Of a DNA stretch of 64,000 bases, positions 24,989-36,000 are shown piece by piece. Each line of letters starts with the position of its first letter. The first letter of the stretch is position 1. A program made the translations under genes and the position numbers. Below the pieces are notes generated by a model. That model made no database searches, had not been told where the DNA came from, and worked only from the letters and a program-made list of their open reading frames with translations. The DNA is from UBA4416 sp040386075 (GTDB taxonomy: Bacteria > Bacteroidota > Bacteroidia > B-17B0 > Aurantibacillaceae): assembly GCA_040386075.1 (NCBI GenBank), contig JAZKGE010000041.1:37383-101382 (forward strand). The letters are read 5' to 3'.

Positions 24989-25642
24989 CTATTTGCCCAT
25001 ATGATCAGCTACTTTTTGTAAAACTGCTTCTGCCCTTGCAGGATCTCCACTTTTATCTTTAACGGAAACCATAACCTCTAAGTATACATCACCGTTTACA
25101 AACTGTGATTTTACATTATGAAAGTATTTGTTATCAAATTGGCTTTTACCAATTGGTTGTATGTAAGTAAAATAGTAAAATGTTCCATCGTTTTTTTTGT
25201 ATTCCTTAAACTCGCCTATTTTAACACCTTTTTCTGATTTAAATAAATTAGTTACATAAGTTTTATATCCATCCAATGATTCCTGTGATGCTTTAAAGTC
25301 CGCATTTACCACCATAGACGTTTTACCAGCATTAATAATAACAAAATCAACTCCCGATTCAGGATTTGCATTATAGCTGTAGCTAAAAGATTTGGTTGAT
25401 GAGTCAACGTAAGCATTATAACTTGTTAAGGTTACGCCATCAATTGTAATTGCTTTAGCAACCTCACTGTAATAATTAAAATCTTTTACTGCCGGTGCTT
25501 CCGGCGCCTGAGCTACTGCCTCTGTTTTTACCGAATCTACTACACCAGTTGTTTCCTCTGATTTGTTCTCTTTGCTTCCGCATGAGACCAATGATAAACT
25601 TACCATTAAAACTGCTACAAGAGGGCTAATTGTTTTTTTCAT
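24989..25642 (-). CDS. Lipoprotein, unknown
   Basis: 217 residues. Lipobox LSLVSCGSK (Cys ~22), then an acidic, Ala/Pro-rich linker (to ~55) and one alpha/beta domain (AKAITIDGVTLTSYNAYVD...YFTYIQPIGKSQFDN) of about 160 residues. I do not recognise the family. Divergent from pruA across 190 bp, own terminator, so a single-gene unit. Confidence 0.7.
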   Translation of the reverse strand: MKKTISPLVAVLMVSLSLVSCGSKENKSEETTGVVDSVKTEAVAQAPEAPAVKDFNYYSEVAKAITIDGVTLTSYNAYVDSSTKSFSYSYNANPESGVDFVIINAGKTSMVVNADFKASQESLDGYKTYVTNLFKSEKGVKIGEFKEYKKNDGTFYYFTYIQPIGKSQFDNKYFHNVKSQFVNGDVYLEVMVSVKDKSGDPARAEAVLQKVADHMGK

Positions 25643-25832
25643 ATTTTTTAAATTTTGTTAATTTTAATGAAGGTTTTCAGGACTAAATATATACAACAAA
25701 CTATAAGTCCGGCAATAAAGTTTCAAACTTATTTTGGCCCTTTAAAAATTAGTTTTTATTACCATTTCTGTTATCTAAATTTTAGTCTTTTACCTAAAAA
25801 AAGGCTAATTTCGCTCATCTAAAAATTAAACT

Positions 25833-27464
25833 ATGCCAAAAGGAATTTATAAAGTGCCCGTTGCGGTTAACGAACCTATTAAAAGTTATGCATCAGGAAG
25901 CCCTGAGCGTAAAGAATTGCAAGCAATGTTGAAAGAATTGCGCAGTAAGAAGATCAATATTCCTATGTATATTGGCGATAAAGAAGTTGAGAGTCATGTA
26001 TTGGTAAGATTACACCCACCACATGATCACCAGCATGTATTAGGTCATTTTCATAAAAGCGATAAAACACATATAACACAGGCTATTGATGCTGCATTAG
26101 CAGCCAAAGAAAAATGGGCCAATTTAAGCTGGGAACACAGGGCCAGCATCTTTTTAAAAGCTGCTGAATTAATTGCAGGTCCTTACCGTGCTAAATTAAA
26201 TGCAGCAACCATGTTAGGTCAAAGCAAGAATGCTTTTCAGGCTGAGATCGATAGCGCTTGCGAGATCATTGACTTTTTAAGATTCAATGTCCAGTACATG
26301 ACCGAGATCTATGCTGAGCAACCAATTTCTGGTCCCGGTGTATGGAACCGTTTAGAATGGAGGCCTTTGGAGGGATTTATCTATGCGTTAACGCCGTTTA
26401 ATTTTACAGCCATTGCCGGTAACTTACCAACAAGTTGTGCTATGATGGGAAATGTGGTTGTTTGGAAACCAAGTAACACACAGGTTTACAGTGCAAATGT
26501 ATTAATGGAAATTTTCAAAAAAGCAGGTGTACCGGACGGTGTTATCAATTTAATTTATCCAAGCGGACCAGATGCAGCTGAAGTAATTTTTAATCACAGA
26601 GATTTTGCAGGTATTCACTTTACAGGAAGCACCGAAGTGTTCCAAAATATCTGGCAAACTATTGGAAACAATATTCATAAATACCGTTCTTACCCTCGTA
26701 TTGTTGGCGAAACAGGGGGTAAGGATTTTATCATGGCACACAAATCTGCCGAAACAAAATCATTGGCAGTTGCTATCTCCCGTGGTGCATTTGAGTATCA
26801 GGGACAAAAATGTTCGGCAGCTTCACGTGCCTACATTCCATCTAACTTATGGGAAGAAGTAAAAGGGTTTGTATTAGCAGATCTGAAAGACATGAAAATG
26901 GGACCAACAGAAGACTTTACAAATTTTATCAATGCCGTTATTGATGAAAAAAGTTTTGATAAATTAGCTAAATTTATTGACAATGCTAAAGCAGACAGCA
27001 ATGTGGAAATAATTGCAGGCGGAAACTACGACAAATCAAAAGGTTATTTTATTGAACCAACTATTATTGTAGCTAAAGACCCTAAGTATGTAACTATGTG
27101 CGAAGAATTATTCGGACCTGTGTTAACTATTTTTGTTTATGACGCAGATAAATACGAAGAGACTTTAGATCTAGTTGATTCAACTTCTCCTTACGCTTTA
27201 ACAGGTGCAATTTTAGGTCAGGATCGTTATGCAATAGAGTTAGCTACAAAAAAATTAAGTAATGCTGCCGGCAACTTTTATATTAACGACAAATGCACAG
27301 GAGCAGTAGTTGGTCAACAGCCATTTGGTGGCGCTCGCGGTAGCGGAACCAATGATAAGGCTGGAGCAAAGATCAATTTATTACGGTGGGTTTCGCCACG
27401 TACCATCAAAGAAACATTTACACCTCCAACAGATTATAAATATCCGTTCTTACAGGCAGATTAA
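25833..27464 (+). CDS. pruA: L-glutamate gamma-semialdehyde (P5C) dehydrogenase
   Basis: 543 residues, the typical length of monofunctional eukaryote-like P5C dehydrogenase. Oxidises glutamate semialdehyde to glutamate with NAD+, the second step of proline breakdown. Catalytic Cys327 (EYQGQKCSAASR), general-base Glu293 (VGETGGKD), and the Asn of the LTPFNFTAIAGN motif (residue 190) are present. The proline dehydrogenase partner is not in the window. A short divergent region precedes it; a strong terminator follows at 27481-27518. Confidence 0.95.
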   Translation: MPKGIYKVPVAVNEPIKSYASGSPERKELQAMLKELRSKKINIPMYIGDKEVESHVLVRLHPPHDHQHVLGHFHKSDKTHITQAIDAALAAKEKWANLSWEHRASIFLKAAELIAGPYRAKLNAATMLGQSKNAFQAEIDSACEIIDFLRFNVQYMTEIYAEQPISGPGVWNRLEWRPLEGFIYALTPFNFTAIAGNLPTSCAMMGNVVVWKPSNTQVYSANVLMEIFKKAGVPDGVINLIYPSGPDAAEVIFNHRDFAGIHFTGSTEVFQNIWQTIGNNIHKYRSYPRIVGETGGKDFIMAHKSAETKSLAVAISRGAFEYQGQKCSAASRAYIPSNLWEEVKGFVLADLKDMKMGPTEDFTNFINAVIDEKSFDKLAKFIDNAKADSNVEIIAGGNYDKSKGYFIEPTIIVAKDPKYVTMCEELFGPVLTIFVYDADKYEETLDLVDSTSPYALTGAILGQDRYAIELATKKLSNAAGNFYINDKCTGAVVGQQPFGGARGSGTNDKAGAKINLLRWVSPRTIKETFTPPTDYKYPFLQAD

Positions 27465-27480
27465 TTATCATCTAATTCTT

Positions 27481-27518
27481 AAAAAACCATTCACCGGATC
27501 GGCGAATGGTTTTTTTAT
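27481..27518 (+). terminator. Terminator after pruA
   Basis: AAAACCATTC...GAATGGTTTTTTT, about 10-bp stem plus extra pairs in the loop and a T run, 17 bp past the stop. Confidence 0.85.
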
Positions 27519-27602
27519 TTATATGGTCTAAATAAAAACTTGCTTAAACTCTACTTCGTATCTATATTTAGACGCCAACAAACACATTTAATATTCATTG
27601 CA

Positions 27603-27989
27603 TTGAGTTCCATCAAAAACATAGTATTTAAAAATTTCACCTTAGATCTTCATGATGAAGGCTATTACGAAATTACGATGGAAGAAGATGGTGTGTTTGG
27701 CTTTGAAGATCTGGATGAGTTAATACAGGCACAAATAGTTTTTGGAGAAAAGAAACTACCTGTTATCGTCATGTGCGGAGAATACTCCTCTACTGATATA
27801 GATTTTATAAAACACCTGGCTAAAAATGAAAACGATCCTTACTCAAAAGCCGATGCTTTTGTTTTAAGATCAGTAGCTCAAAGATTAATTGCCAGTTTTT
27901 ATATTAAAATTGTTGCGCCCGAACGGCCAACAAAATTTTTCAATAAGAGGGCCGATGCCTATGAATGGATCAAGCAATTTATGGAGTAA
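27603..27989 (+). CDS. STAS-like small protein (DUF7793-type), likely TTG start
   Basis: About 128 residues if started at the TTG at 27603; the frame stays open upstream to 27540, but that part lies over the promoter region and reads unlike protein. Body: VFKNFTLDLHDEGYYEITME, KLPVIVMCGEYSSTDIDFI, RSVAQRLIASFYIKI and PTKFFNKRADAYEWI. The last motif (NFY-K-x-x-x-P-T-K-FF...A..W) is what I associate with a STAS/SEC14-like family common in Bacteroidota. No signal peptide. Role unknown; possible partner of the SpoIIE phosphatases, by inference. Confidence 0.65.
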   Translation: MSSIKNIVFKNFTLDLHDEGYYEITMEEDGVFGFEDLDELIQAQIVFGEKKLPVIVMCGEYSSTDIDFIKHLAKNENDPYSKADAFVLRSVAQRLIASFYIKIVAPERPTKFFNKRADAYEWIKQFME

Positions 27990-27994
27990 ATGAG

Positions 27995-28002
27995 TATCTT
28001 TG
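27995..28002 (+). promoter_or_regulatory. -7 box TATCTTTG
   Basis: Matches TAnnTTTG and ends only 6 bp before the TTG at 28009, so the message would have almost no leader. No clear TTTG is seen at -33. Confidence 0.4.
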
Positions 28003-28008
28003 TAAAGC

Positions 28009-28662
28009 TTGAAAAAAATACTGATCATACTGTTAAGTTTATCCTTTTCGGCTTATAGCCAGGAAAAACAAAGTGCTTTTAACTTATTGGTTGTAGCTGG
28101 TGTTACTCCTTCACAAGTTCATGGCGATAACTATAGCGGTTTTCATAAATTAGGATTTATGGGAGGACCGGGTGTAGAAACAGTTTTCAATGAAAAAGCA
28201 AGTATGAGTTTATCTTTTTTATTTATTCAAAAAGGAGCTCGCAAAAATCAGAATATCGAAAAAAATGATCTCACCTATTATTATTTGAATCTCAATTATG
28301 TAGAAGTACCACTGATGGTAACCTATACTCAAAAACGATTTTTATTTGATGTTGGCGTTTCTGCAGCTTATTTAATAAATTACATTGAAGGTTCTGAGGC
28401 CGGTAATTTCACAGGCGTATATCCTTTTCAAAATTTTGATTATTCGGTAAAAGTTGGATTAGGTGTTAACCTGTCACCAAAGTGGTTCGTGAATTTCAGA
28501 AGCAGTAATTCTTTTATTACAACCCGGCCAAACAGAGTAAAACAAGCCATTTATTACAACAATATTATTGCCCGAACATTTAACAAAGGATATTACAATA
28601 ACATATTAGAGTTTACATTAGGTTACCGTATTAAAACTAAAAAAAGCAAAATTGAGCCATAA
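28009..28662 (+). CDS. Outer-membrane beta-barrel (PorT-family-like) protein
   Basis: 217 residues from a TTG start (no ATG or GTG in reach). Signal peptide KKILIILLSLSFSAYSQ. The rest alternates amphipathic strands (LGFMGGPGVETVFN, SMSLSFLFIQKGAR, YYYLNLNYVEVPLMVTY, FLFDVGVSAAYLI, FTLGYRIK) in the pattern of the PF13568 'outer membrane protein beta-barrel' family, to which PorT belongs. Overlaps the ubiX start by 11 bp, indicating translational coupling. Confidence 0.75.
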   Translation: MKKILIILLSLSFSAYSQEKQSAFNLLVVAGVTPSQVHGDNYSGFHKLGFMGGPGVETVFNEKASMSLSFLFIQKGARKNQNIEKNDLTYYYLNLNYVEVPLMVTYTQKRFLFDVGVSAAYLINYIEGSEAGNFTGVYPFQNFDYSVKVGLGVNLSPKWFVNFRSSNSFITTRPNRVKQAIYYNNIIARTFNKGYYNNILEFTLGYRIKTKKSKIEP

Positions 28663-29221
28663 ACATAAAATAGTTGTAGCCATAACAGGTGCCAGTGGCA
28701 GTATTTACGCTAAAGTGCTATTAGATAAATTATCAAAATTATCAGAGCAGATAGAGCAGGTTGGAATTGTAATGAGTGATAATGCCAAAGATGTATGGAC
28801 ACATGAATTGGGAAATGAAGATTATAAAAATTATCCGAACTTCACGTTTTACGATAAATCAAACTTTTTCGCTCCATTTGCTTCAGGTTCAGCGAAATAC
28901 AACACTATGATCATTTGTCCGTGCAGCATGGGCACCATGGCACGTATTGCGAGTGGTATCAGTAATGATCTTACCAGTCGTGCTGCGGATGTAATGTTAA
29001 AAGAACGACGCAAATTGATCTTAATGATCCGGGATACTCCTTACAGTTTAATCCATATTAACAATATGCAAACAGTGACACAGGCAGGTGGCATTATTTG
29101 TCCTGCATCACCATCCTTTTATAGTAAACCCAAAACCTTTGAAGAATTAGCTGCTACAGTAGTTGACAGAGCTTTAGACCTGGCAGGATTAGACATTAGT
29201 ACTTATCGCTGGTCGGAATAG
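28652..29221 (+). CDS. ubiX: Flavin prenyltransferase UbiX
   Basis: 189 residues from a TTG that overlaps the previous gene's last codons. It makes prenylated FMN, the cofactor of UbiD-type decarboxylases. N-terminal flavin motif VAITGASGSIYAKVLL; CPCSMGTMARIASGISNDL and RKLILMIRDTPYS follow in the usual order. No ubiD is in the window. Confidence 0.94.
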   Translation: MSHKHKIVVAITGASGSIYAKVLLDKLSKLSEQIEQVGIVMSDNAKDVWTHELGNEDYKNYPNFTFYDKSNFFAPFASGSAKYNTMIICPCSMGTMARIASGISNDLTSRAADVMLKERRKLILMIRDTPYSLIHINNMQTVTQAGGIICPASPSFYSKPKTFEELAATVVDRALDLAGLDISTYRWSE

Positions 29222-29257
29222 AATTTTAACAATTTTCCCAATTTTTGTTAGCTTTTT

Positions 29258-29291
29258 TTTGATAAACACCTCGGTATTTTTCATATTTTTG
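29258..29291 (+). promoter_or_regulatory. Promoter of the 1210-residue adhesin-like gene
   Basis: TTTG ending at 29261 and TATTTTTG at 29284-29291, spacer 22 bp, 23 bp before the ATG at 29315. Confidence 0.45.
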
Positions 29292-29314
29292 AGATAAAAT
29301 TAAATTCATCTATA

Positions 29315-32300
29315 ATGAAAAGACTTTTATCTATTATTTTTATCGCTTTAACGGTAAACGTGTTAGCGCAAACAGCTATTGTTACACCTGTGGGACAAGC
29401 ATCCGGTGTAACAATAACTAACATTACTACGAACTCATTTAAAGTGAACTGGACTCCGGGAAGTGGGGTGTATGAGCTAGTTATTGTAAAACCTTATGCC
29501 AATGCTATAAGTGCACCCATTAATGCAAATGGCACATCTTACAGCTCAAGCTCTGTATATGGTGCCGGAACTAATATTGGAAATGCCAATTTTGTTGTTT
29601 ACAAAGGATCAACCGCAAACTCTATTACAGTTACAAACCTATCTCCTAATTTTCTATACGAAGCAATTGTGTATTCTTATAATTATGGGTGCACCAATTA
29701 CATTTTTGGTTCATGTACAGCTACCGGCTATTTATTTAAAACAACTGTTTCTTCATCAAATGCTGAATCCCATTACACCCTCGCTAATGAGCCAACAGTT
29801 GCCCCATCATTATCTGTTGTAGGAACTCCGGGCGCAACTACAGCAACCCTTAGTTGCAGCGGTTCAAGCACTTACAACCTGATAACTGCTTATGTTCAAA
29901 ATGCAGGTACTTTTAGCAATCCGGTTGATGGGACTTATTATCCACCGTCAAGTGTATTTGGAAGTGGTGCGCAGATTGGCGGAACCGGAACAAACAATTT
30001 TTCGGTATATAGTGGTTCTGCAAACGGTACTGTTAACCTAACTAATTTAACGCCTGCTACATCGTATTGGGGAATTGTTTATTCTTACAATGGATTATAC
30101 GGCAATTCCACAAATACAAGTTATAATTACTACACCAATTATGATTATGTTTCTTTTTCGACCTATAACACACCGCCTACTATAAATTCAGTCTCAAACT
30201 ATACCGTTTGCCAGGATGCTGCAACAAACTATGTTTCATTATCAGGAATCGGAGATGGAAGTACAGCTGAAACACAAGTAGTAAGTATCAGTGCTTCCTC
30301 CAGCAATACATCATTAATTCCAAATCCAACAATAACATATTCCAATCCTAACTCTACAGGAACATTGAGTTTCAAACCAAATGCCGGTCAATCGGGAACT
30401 GCTGTGATTAGTGTTTATGCAAATGATGGTGGCCCTAATAATAGTCAAACGATCAAAACATTTACAGTTACTGTTCTAGGGATTCCTTATCCTGCCGGAA
30501 CTATAACTACTGCTACTACAACTTTATGTCAGGCAAAAACAGGGGTTGTATTTAGTGTTCCTCCAATAACCAATGCAACTACTTATAACTGGTCACTACC
30601 ATCAGGTGCAACTGTTACAGCAGGAGCTAACACAAATGCAATCACTGTAAACTTTAGTACTACTGCTACTTCCTATAATGTTAACATATACGGAAGTAAT
30701 ACTAATGGATGTGGAAATGGTGGTCTTTCGTATTTACTTGTGAATTTTGATAAGCCGCCAACGATTTCGAATGCAGGTGCAAATCAACTTATATGTAATA
30801 ACTTAACTGCCCTAACTGCAAACACTCCATCTGTTGGAACGGGAGTATGGAACTATTGTTCTTCAGGATTAGGCAATTTATCATCAACCGTTACGCCAAA
30901 CACTAATTTACAGGTAGTAAATAACCAAACAGTTACAGCTGCCTGGACGATTAGCAACGGGGTTTGCCCGTCAAGTACATCAAGTGTTGTTGTTACAAAT
31001 ATCAATGGTTCCCCTAGTTGCACGCCTTATGCTGACTTTGTAGCAAACAATACAGAAATTTGCCAGGGAACTGCAGTAACATTTAGTAACACATCAGTTG
31101 CTGCGGTTGGTCCAAATACATATACCTGGACCTTTGGAGCAGGCGCAACTCCTGCAACTTCTACTTCAACAGCAGCGGCTATTACAGTAACTTACTCTTC
31201 TGTAGGCGTAAAAACCATAACGCTTTCAATGAATAGTGGCGCAGGTGGTTTAACAATGGTAAAAAATGCTTATATAAATGTGATCACAATTCCAACCGCA
31301 CCTGTAACTATTTTAGGTAATGGAACTGTTTGTCAGGGACAAAGTGCTGAAAATTATTTTATTAATACAGTAGCAGATGCAACCGGTTATAACTGGACCT
31401 ACCCAAGTGGTGTTAATCAAAATACCGGAGGTAATACAAATGCTATTACTGCTAATTTCTCTACAACTGCAACCAGTGGTAACATTGCTGTTACAGCAAC
31501 CAATGCCTGTGGTTCAAGTGCAGCAACAAGTAAAAGCATTACTGTTAATTTATTACCAACTCAGGCTAGTGTAATTTCGGGTAGCAATACTGTTTGTCAG
31601 GGTGTAACTACTGTGACCTATGTTGCCAATAACTTAAATAACGGTTTATCATATACCTGGTCAACGCCAAATGGATGTAACATTGTAGGAGGATTAAATA
31701 CTAAAACCATTACCGTTAATTATGATAACACAGCTACTTCAGGGCCGATGAGTGTTTATGGAACAAATGGATGCGGCGACGGTGGAATTAGAAACAAAGC
31801 AATAACAGTAAATCCTTTACCGGATGCAGCAGGTACAATTACCGGATCAACTTCCAATTTAGTGTGCCCACTTTCAACAAATATTAATTACTCAGTTGCC
31901 CCTGTTACCAATGCAACAACTTATGCATGGGTTTATCCTGCGGGATATAATGTAGCAAGTGGAGGAACCAGCAATTCTATTTTCCTGGATGCTACGACCG
32001 GAGCTAGTAATGGAGCTATAAAAGTTGTTGGAAAAAATGCATGTGGCAATGGCGATACATCGAGTGTATTAGCTGTAAATATTACAGGTTTACCTACTCA
32101 ACAAATTTGTGTAGTAACTGTAGACAGTTCATCTGTTCACAACGAAATATTCTGGCAAAAGAACGGGGCGTCAAATGTTGATAGCTTCAGAGTTTACAGA
32201 GTACAATCATTAATACTTGACACATTAATTGGAACTGTTGGATATAATGATCTGAGCAGATTAGTAGATTCAACTGCAAATCCAAATGTAACCAGCTTTA

Positions 32301-32947
32301 CCTATAAAATTGCAGCAGTTGATCTTTGTGGAAATGAGGGTCCGAAAAGCGGCGAACATCAATCTATTCACTTACAAAGCATATTTACACCTGCTCCTTT
32401 AAAAATGGATTTGATGTGGAATTTATATTCGGGCGCAACTGTAAACAATTACAGAGTATTAAGAGATACGAATAATTCGGGCAACTGGGTTGTAATTATC
32501 AATAACCTGGCGCCAAATGCAACCAGTTATACCGATTATGGAATTCCACCGGCAGCAAACAGTGTGCAATACCGTGTGGATGTTATTTGGGCAAATTCAT
32601 GTGATCCAACGACCAAAGTATCTCAAAGCATTGTTAACACTACTAAATCCAACACTAAGGACTACACGATCAATGTGATAACATCTGTAGCTAAACAAAA
32701 TGAGATCTTAAATTCTATCTCATTGTACCCAAATCCTACAAAAGATATCTTCGAAATCGGTTTAGCGGTAGGTATGGAAAGTTTTGACGTTGAGATCTAC
32801 AATCAACTGGGAAGCCAGTTAAAATCAACACATGTAACCTATACAGATAAAGCAACTATTGACATCAGTGAATTTAGTTCAGGAATTTATTATGTAGTTG
32901 TAAAAACACCAATAGGCTCGGTAACCAAAAAGGTTTCTAAACTATAA
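29315..32947 (+). CDS. Giant secreted adhesin-like protein, Fn3/PKD-like modules, T9SS type A signal
   Basis: 1210 residues. Signal peptide to ~19 (TVNVLAQ). Two fibronectin-III-like modules (~25-285) each with a GAGTNIG/GSGAQIG loop, a cadherin-like unit (~290-390), then five or more PKD-like modules (~395-960) with NAITVNFSTTATS-type strands and VCQG cysteines, one of them a classical PKD (YTWTFGAGATPAT), then two further Fn3-like units. C-terminal sorting domain: SLYPNPTKDIFEI...SSGIYYVVVKTPIGSVTKKVSKL. Expected on the cell surface; adhesion is inferred from the modules. Confidence 0.85.
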   Translation: MKRLLSIIFIALTVNVLAQTAIVTPVGQASGVTITNITTNSFKVNWTPGSGVYELVIVKPYANAISAPINANGTSYSSSSVYGAGTNIGNANFVVYKGSTANSITVTNLSPNFLYEAIVYSYNYGCTNYIFGSCTATGYLFKTTVSSSNAESHYTLANEPTVAPSLSVVGTPGATTATLSCSGSSTYNLITAYVQNAGTFSNPVDGTYYPPSSVFGSGAQIGGTGTNNFSVYSGSANGTVNLTNLTPATSYWGIVYSYNGLYGNSTNTSYNYYTNYDYVSFSTYNTPPTINSVSNYTVCQDAATNYVSLSGIGDGSTAETQVVSISASSSNTSLIPNPTITYSNPNSTGTLSFKPNAGQSGTAVISVYANDGGPNNSQTIKTFTVTVLGIPYPAGTITTATTTLCQAKTGVVFSVPPITNATTYNWSLPSGATVTAGANTNAITVNFSTTATSYNVNIYGSNTNGCGNGGLSYLLVNFDKPPTISNAGANQLICNNLTALTANTPSVGTGVWNYCSSGLGNLSSTVTPNTNLQVVNNQTVTAAWTISNGVCPSSTSSVVVTNINGSPSCTPYADFVANNTEICQGTAVTFSNTSVAAVGPNTYTWTFGAGATPATSTSTAAAITVTYSSVGVKTITLSMNSGAGGLTMVKNAYINVITIPTAPVTILGNGTVCQGQSAENYFINTVADATGYNWTYPSGVNQNTGGNTNAITANFSTTATSGNIAVTATNACGSSAATSKSITVNLLPTQASVISGSNTVCQGVTTVTYVANNLNNGLSYTWSTPNGCNIVGGLNTKTITVNYDNTATSGPMSVYGTNGCGDGGIRNKAITVNPLPDAAGTITGSTSNLVCPLSTNINYSVAPVTNATTYAWVYPAGYNVASGGTSNSIFLDATTGASNGAIKVVGKNACGNGDTSSVLAVNITGLPTQQICVVTVDSSSVHNEIFWQKNGASNVDSFRVYRVQSLILDTLIGTVGYNDLSRLVDSTANPNVTSFTYKIAAVDLCGNEGPKSGEHQSIHLQSIFTPAPLKMDLMWNLYSGATVNNYRVLRDTNNSGNWVVIINNLAPNATSYTDYGIPPAANSVQYRVDVIWANSCDPTTKVSQSIVNTTKSNTKDYTINVITSVAKQNEILNSISLYPNPTKDIFEIGLAVGMESFDVEIYNQLGSQLKSTHVTYTDKATIDISEFSSGIYYVVVKTPIGSVTKKVSKL

Positions 32948-32968
32948 TTGCCCATTTTCTTAAATATT

Positions 32969-32999
32969 AAAGGCTGTCTGTGTAAGGCAGCCTTTTTTT
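32969..32999 (+). terminator. Terminator after the adhesin-like gene
   Basis: AAAGGCTG, 11-nt loop, CAGCCTTTTTTT; 21 bp past the stop. Confidence 0.8.
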
Positions 33000-33018
33000 A
33001 TTAAATTTATGCTGCAAA

Positions 33019-36000
33019 ATGTTAAAAAGAATTGTTTTCATATTGATCCTTATTTCCGGTTACTCATTTCTGAGAGCTCAGGATTACAATTTTAAACATT
33101 ATGGTCAAAAACAAGGATTAGTAAACTCAAGCGTTAAATGTATCTTTCAGGATAGCTATGGCTATATGTGGTTTGCTACGCAGGGAGGAGGGGTCAGCAA
33201 ATTTGATGGCAATACATTTACTAATTATGATAAACAGGATGGATTGGTTGGCAATGACGTCATTTGCATTACAGAAGATAAAGATAGAAACATCTGGATC
33301 GGGACCGTTGATGGAGTTTCTAAATTTGACAGAAAGCATTTTACAAATTACTCAACCAAAAATGGTTTAAAAGAAAACAAGGTATTTCACATTTTATGCG
33401 ACGATAATAAAACATGGATCTCAACATTTGGCGGAGGTATTGCTATTTTAGAAGGCCAAACATTCTCATATCTTAATACAAGTTCAGGATTGAGTTCTGA
33501 TAAGGTTTTTTCGGTATTTAAGGATAAGCAAAATAAATACTGGATAGGAACCAGTAAAGGAGGCATCAATATTTATAATGGAAAATCATTTACGGTCATT
33601 AAAGATGCGAAGAACTTTAATTCTTCTTCAGCGTTTTGCTTTTTTGAAAGTTCAGACAGTAAAATATGGATAGGAACTCCCGGGAAGGGCATTTATTACA
33701 TTGAAGGTAATGTGTTTCATCAACTTGATATTCCATTGATTAATACTGATTATATTTCAGGTATTACTGAGGATAAACAGCACAACATTTGGTGTGCCAC
33801 CGAGCATGGGCTTATTAAAATAAAACCTGACCTCAAATACAAATTATTCAATACCAATAATGGTCTTTCGGGAATCGATATATCTTCTGTTTTGTGTGAT
33901 TATGAAGGCGAAATTTGGGTTTCCTGTTTTGGGAACGGTGTGTTTAAACTAACTAATGAAGCTTTATCTGTTTACACCAAACAACATGGTTTAAGTGAGA
34001 ACAGGGTTTTTGCGTTTTGCAAAAAAAATTCAGGCTTTTTATTCAGTACAACAAACGGGTTGAATTATTTCAACGATAGTATTATAGAAAAAGTTGTTTT
34101 GCCAAACGAATTGAACGAAACTATTATTACATCATTGCTTTATGAGAACAAAAAATTATATGCAGGTACAGATAGTAAAGGCCTTTTTATACTTTCAGAA
34201 ACGAACAAGAATAACTTTTCAGTTATAAAACATATTAATAAGATCGATACAATTGAATTAAAGACCATAGTAACCTGCATACAAAAACACGAAAATAGTT
34301 CAACTATATGGCTGAGTTTATATGGAAGCGGTATACTAAAAATAACAGATAATACAACACAACTTTATACTAGAGAGAACAATACACTTCCCACAAATGA
34401 TGTGTTGTGCATTTATTTGATCAAGAACGACCTATGGATAGGAACTATCGGCGAAGGCTTAATGAAACTTAATACAACTGATAATAGTTTAAAAACATAT
34501 TCAGCAAAAGAAGGATTTACAAGCAAAAGCGTTTTTTCTATCAACGAGATAAACTCAAAGATGATTGCCGGTACAATTGATGAAGGCCTTTTTATTTTAG
34601 ATCAAAACAGATTTATTAATTATACTAAAAAAGATGGTTTACTCAGTAACGCCATTAATGCCATTCAAAAAGCAAATGCTAATACGATTTGGATCGGCAC
34701 CGACCTTGGTGTAAATAAGATCAGTTTAAACAAAGACTATAGCATACTGGAAGTAAAAGCCTATACTGATGAAGACGGATTGAAATCGGCTGCGATTGAA
34801 CAAAATGCGACATTAGAGCAAAATGGGTTCATCTATTTCGGAACGGGCGAAGGTCTGGTGTCTTACAATTCAAAAGAAGATATCATTAGTAAGCAAAAAC
34901 CTAAGCTGGTTATTACAGATCTACTTTTAAAGCATTCTAAAATTGACAGCACAAAAGTGCAATATGCAGGCTTGTCAAAATTAAATCTTCCTATTAACCC
35001 TATTTTTAATTACAAACAAAACGACATTACATTTAAGTTCAAAGCGCTGTCAACACAAACCTCACATTATCAGTTTTTACTGGAAGGATACGACAAGGAC
35101 TGGTCACCTTTACAAACTAACACTGAGGCTGTCTTTACCAATTTATCACCCGGAAAATACATCTTTAAATTAAAAGCGATCAATAAGTATAACGTTGAAA
35201 GCGATGTTGTAGAATATGCTTTTGAGATAACGCCTCCTTTTTACATGCGTTGGTGGTTTTATATTACATCTATCATCGTGATCATTGCAAGCATCTTCTC
35301 GTTTATCAAATACCGTACTCAAAAACTGATCCGCGAAAAGCAGGTATTGGAAACAAAGGTAACTGAACGTACCTCAGAATTAAAAAGCGCGAACTTACAT
35401 CTCAACATAGCTATTGAAGAAATAAAAGACAGTATCAATTATGCTGAAAGGATTCAGAGTTCTATACTTCCGGAAACCTCTGTCATAAAAGAACATTTAC
35501 CAAACAGTTTTATCTTATTTAAGCCAAGGGATATTGTGAGTGGCGATTTTTATTGGTTCAGTAAAACAGATGATAAATTATTTATTGCCTGTGTAGATTG
35601 TACAGGTCATGGCGTTCCGGGGGCTTTTATGAGCATGATCGGAAACTCCCTGTTGAATGAAATTGTTCTGACAAAAAAAATAACAAGTCCTTCCTCTATT
35701 TTATCCAGCTTAAACCGCAGTATTTTTAAAGTATTAAAACAAAACACATCCGAATCGAGAGATGGGATGGACATGGCTTTATGCATGATCGACAGAAAGA
35801 CTAATGTATTAACCTATGCCGGCGCTAATCGCGAATTATTGTTGATCAGAAATGCAGAACTCATAGAATACAAGCCCACTAAAAATGCGATCGGAGGATT
35901 TACTGATTCAAATACTATTTTCAAAGAAACAAGTATCGAGATACAGGCAAACGACCTGTTTTATATGACAACCGATGGTTATGCTGATCAGTTTGGAGGA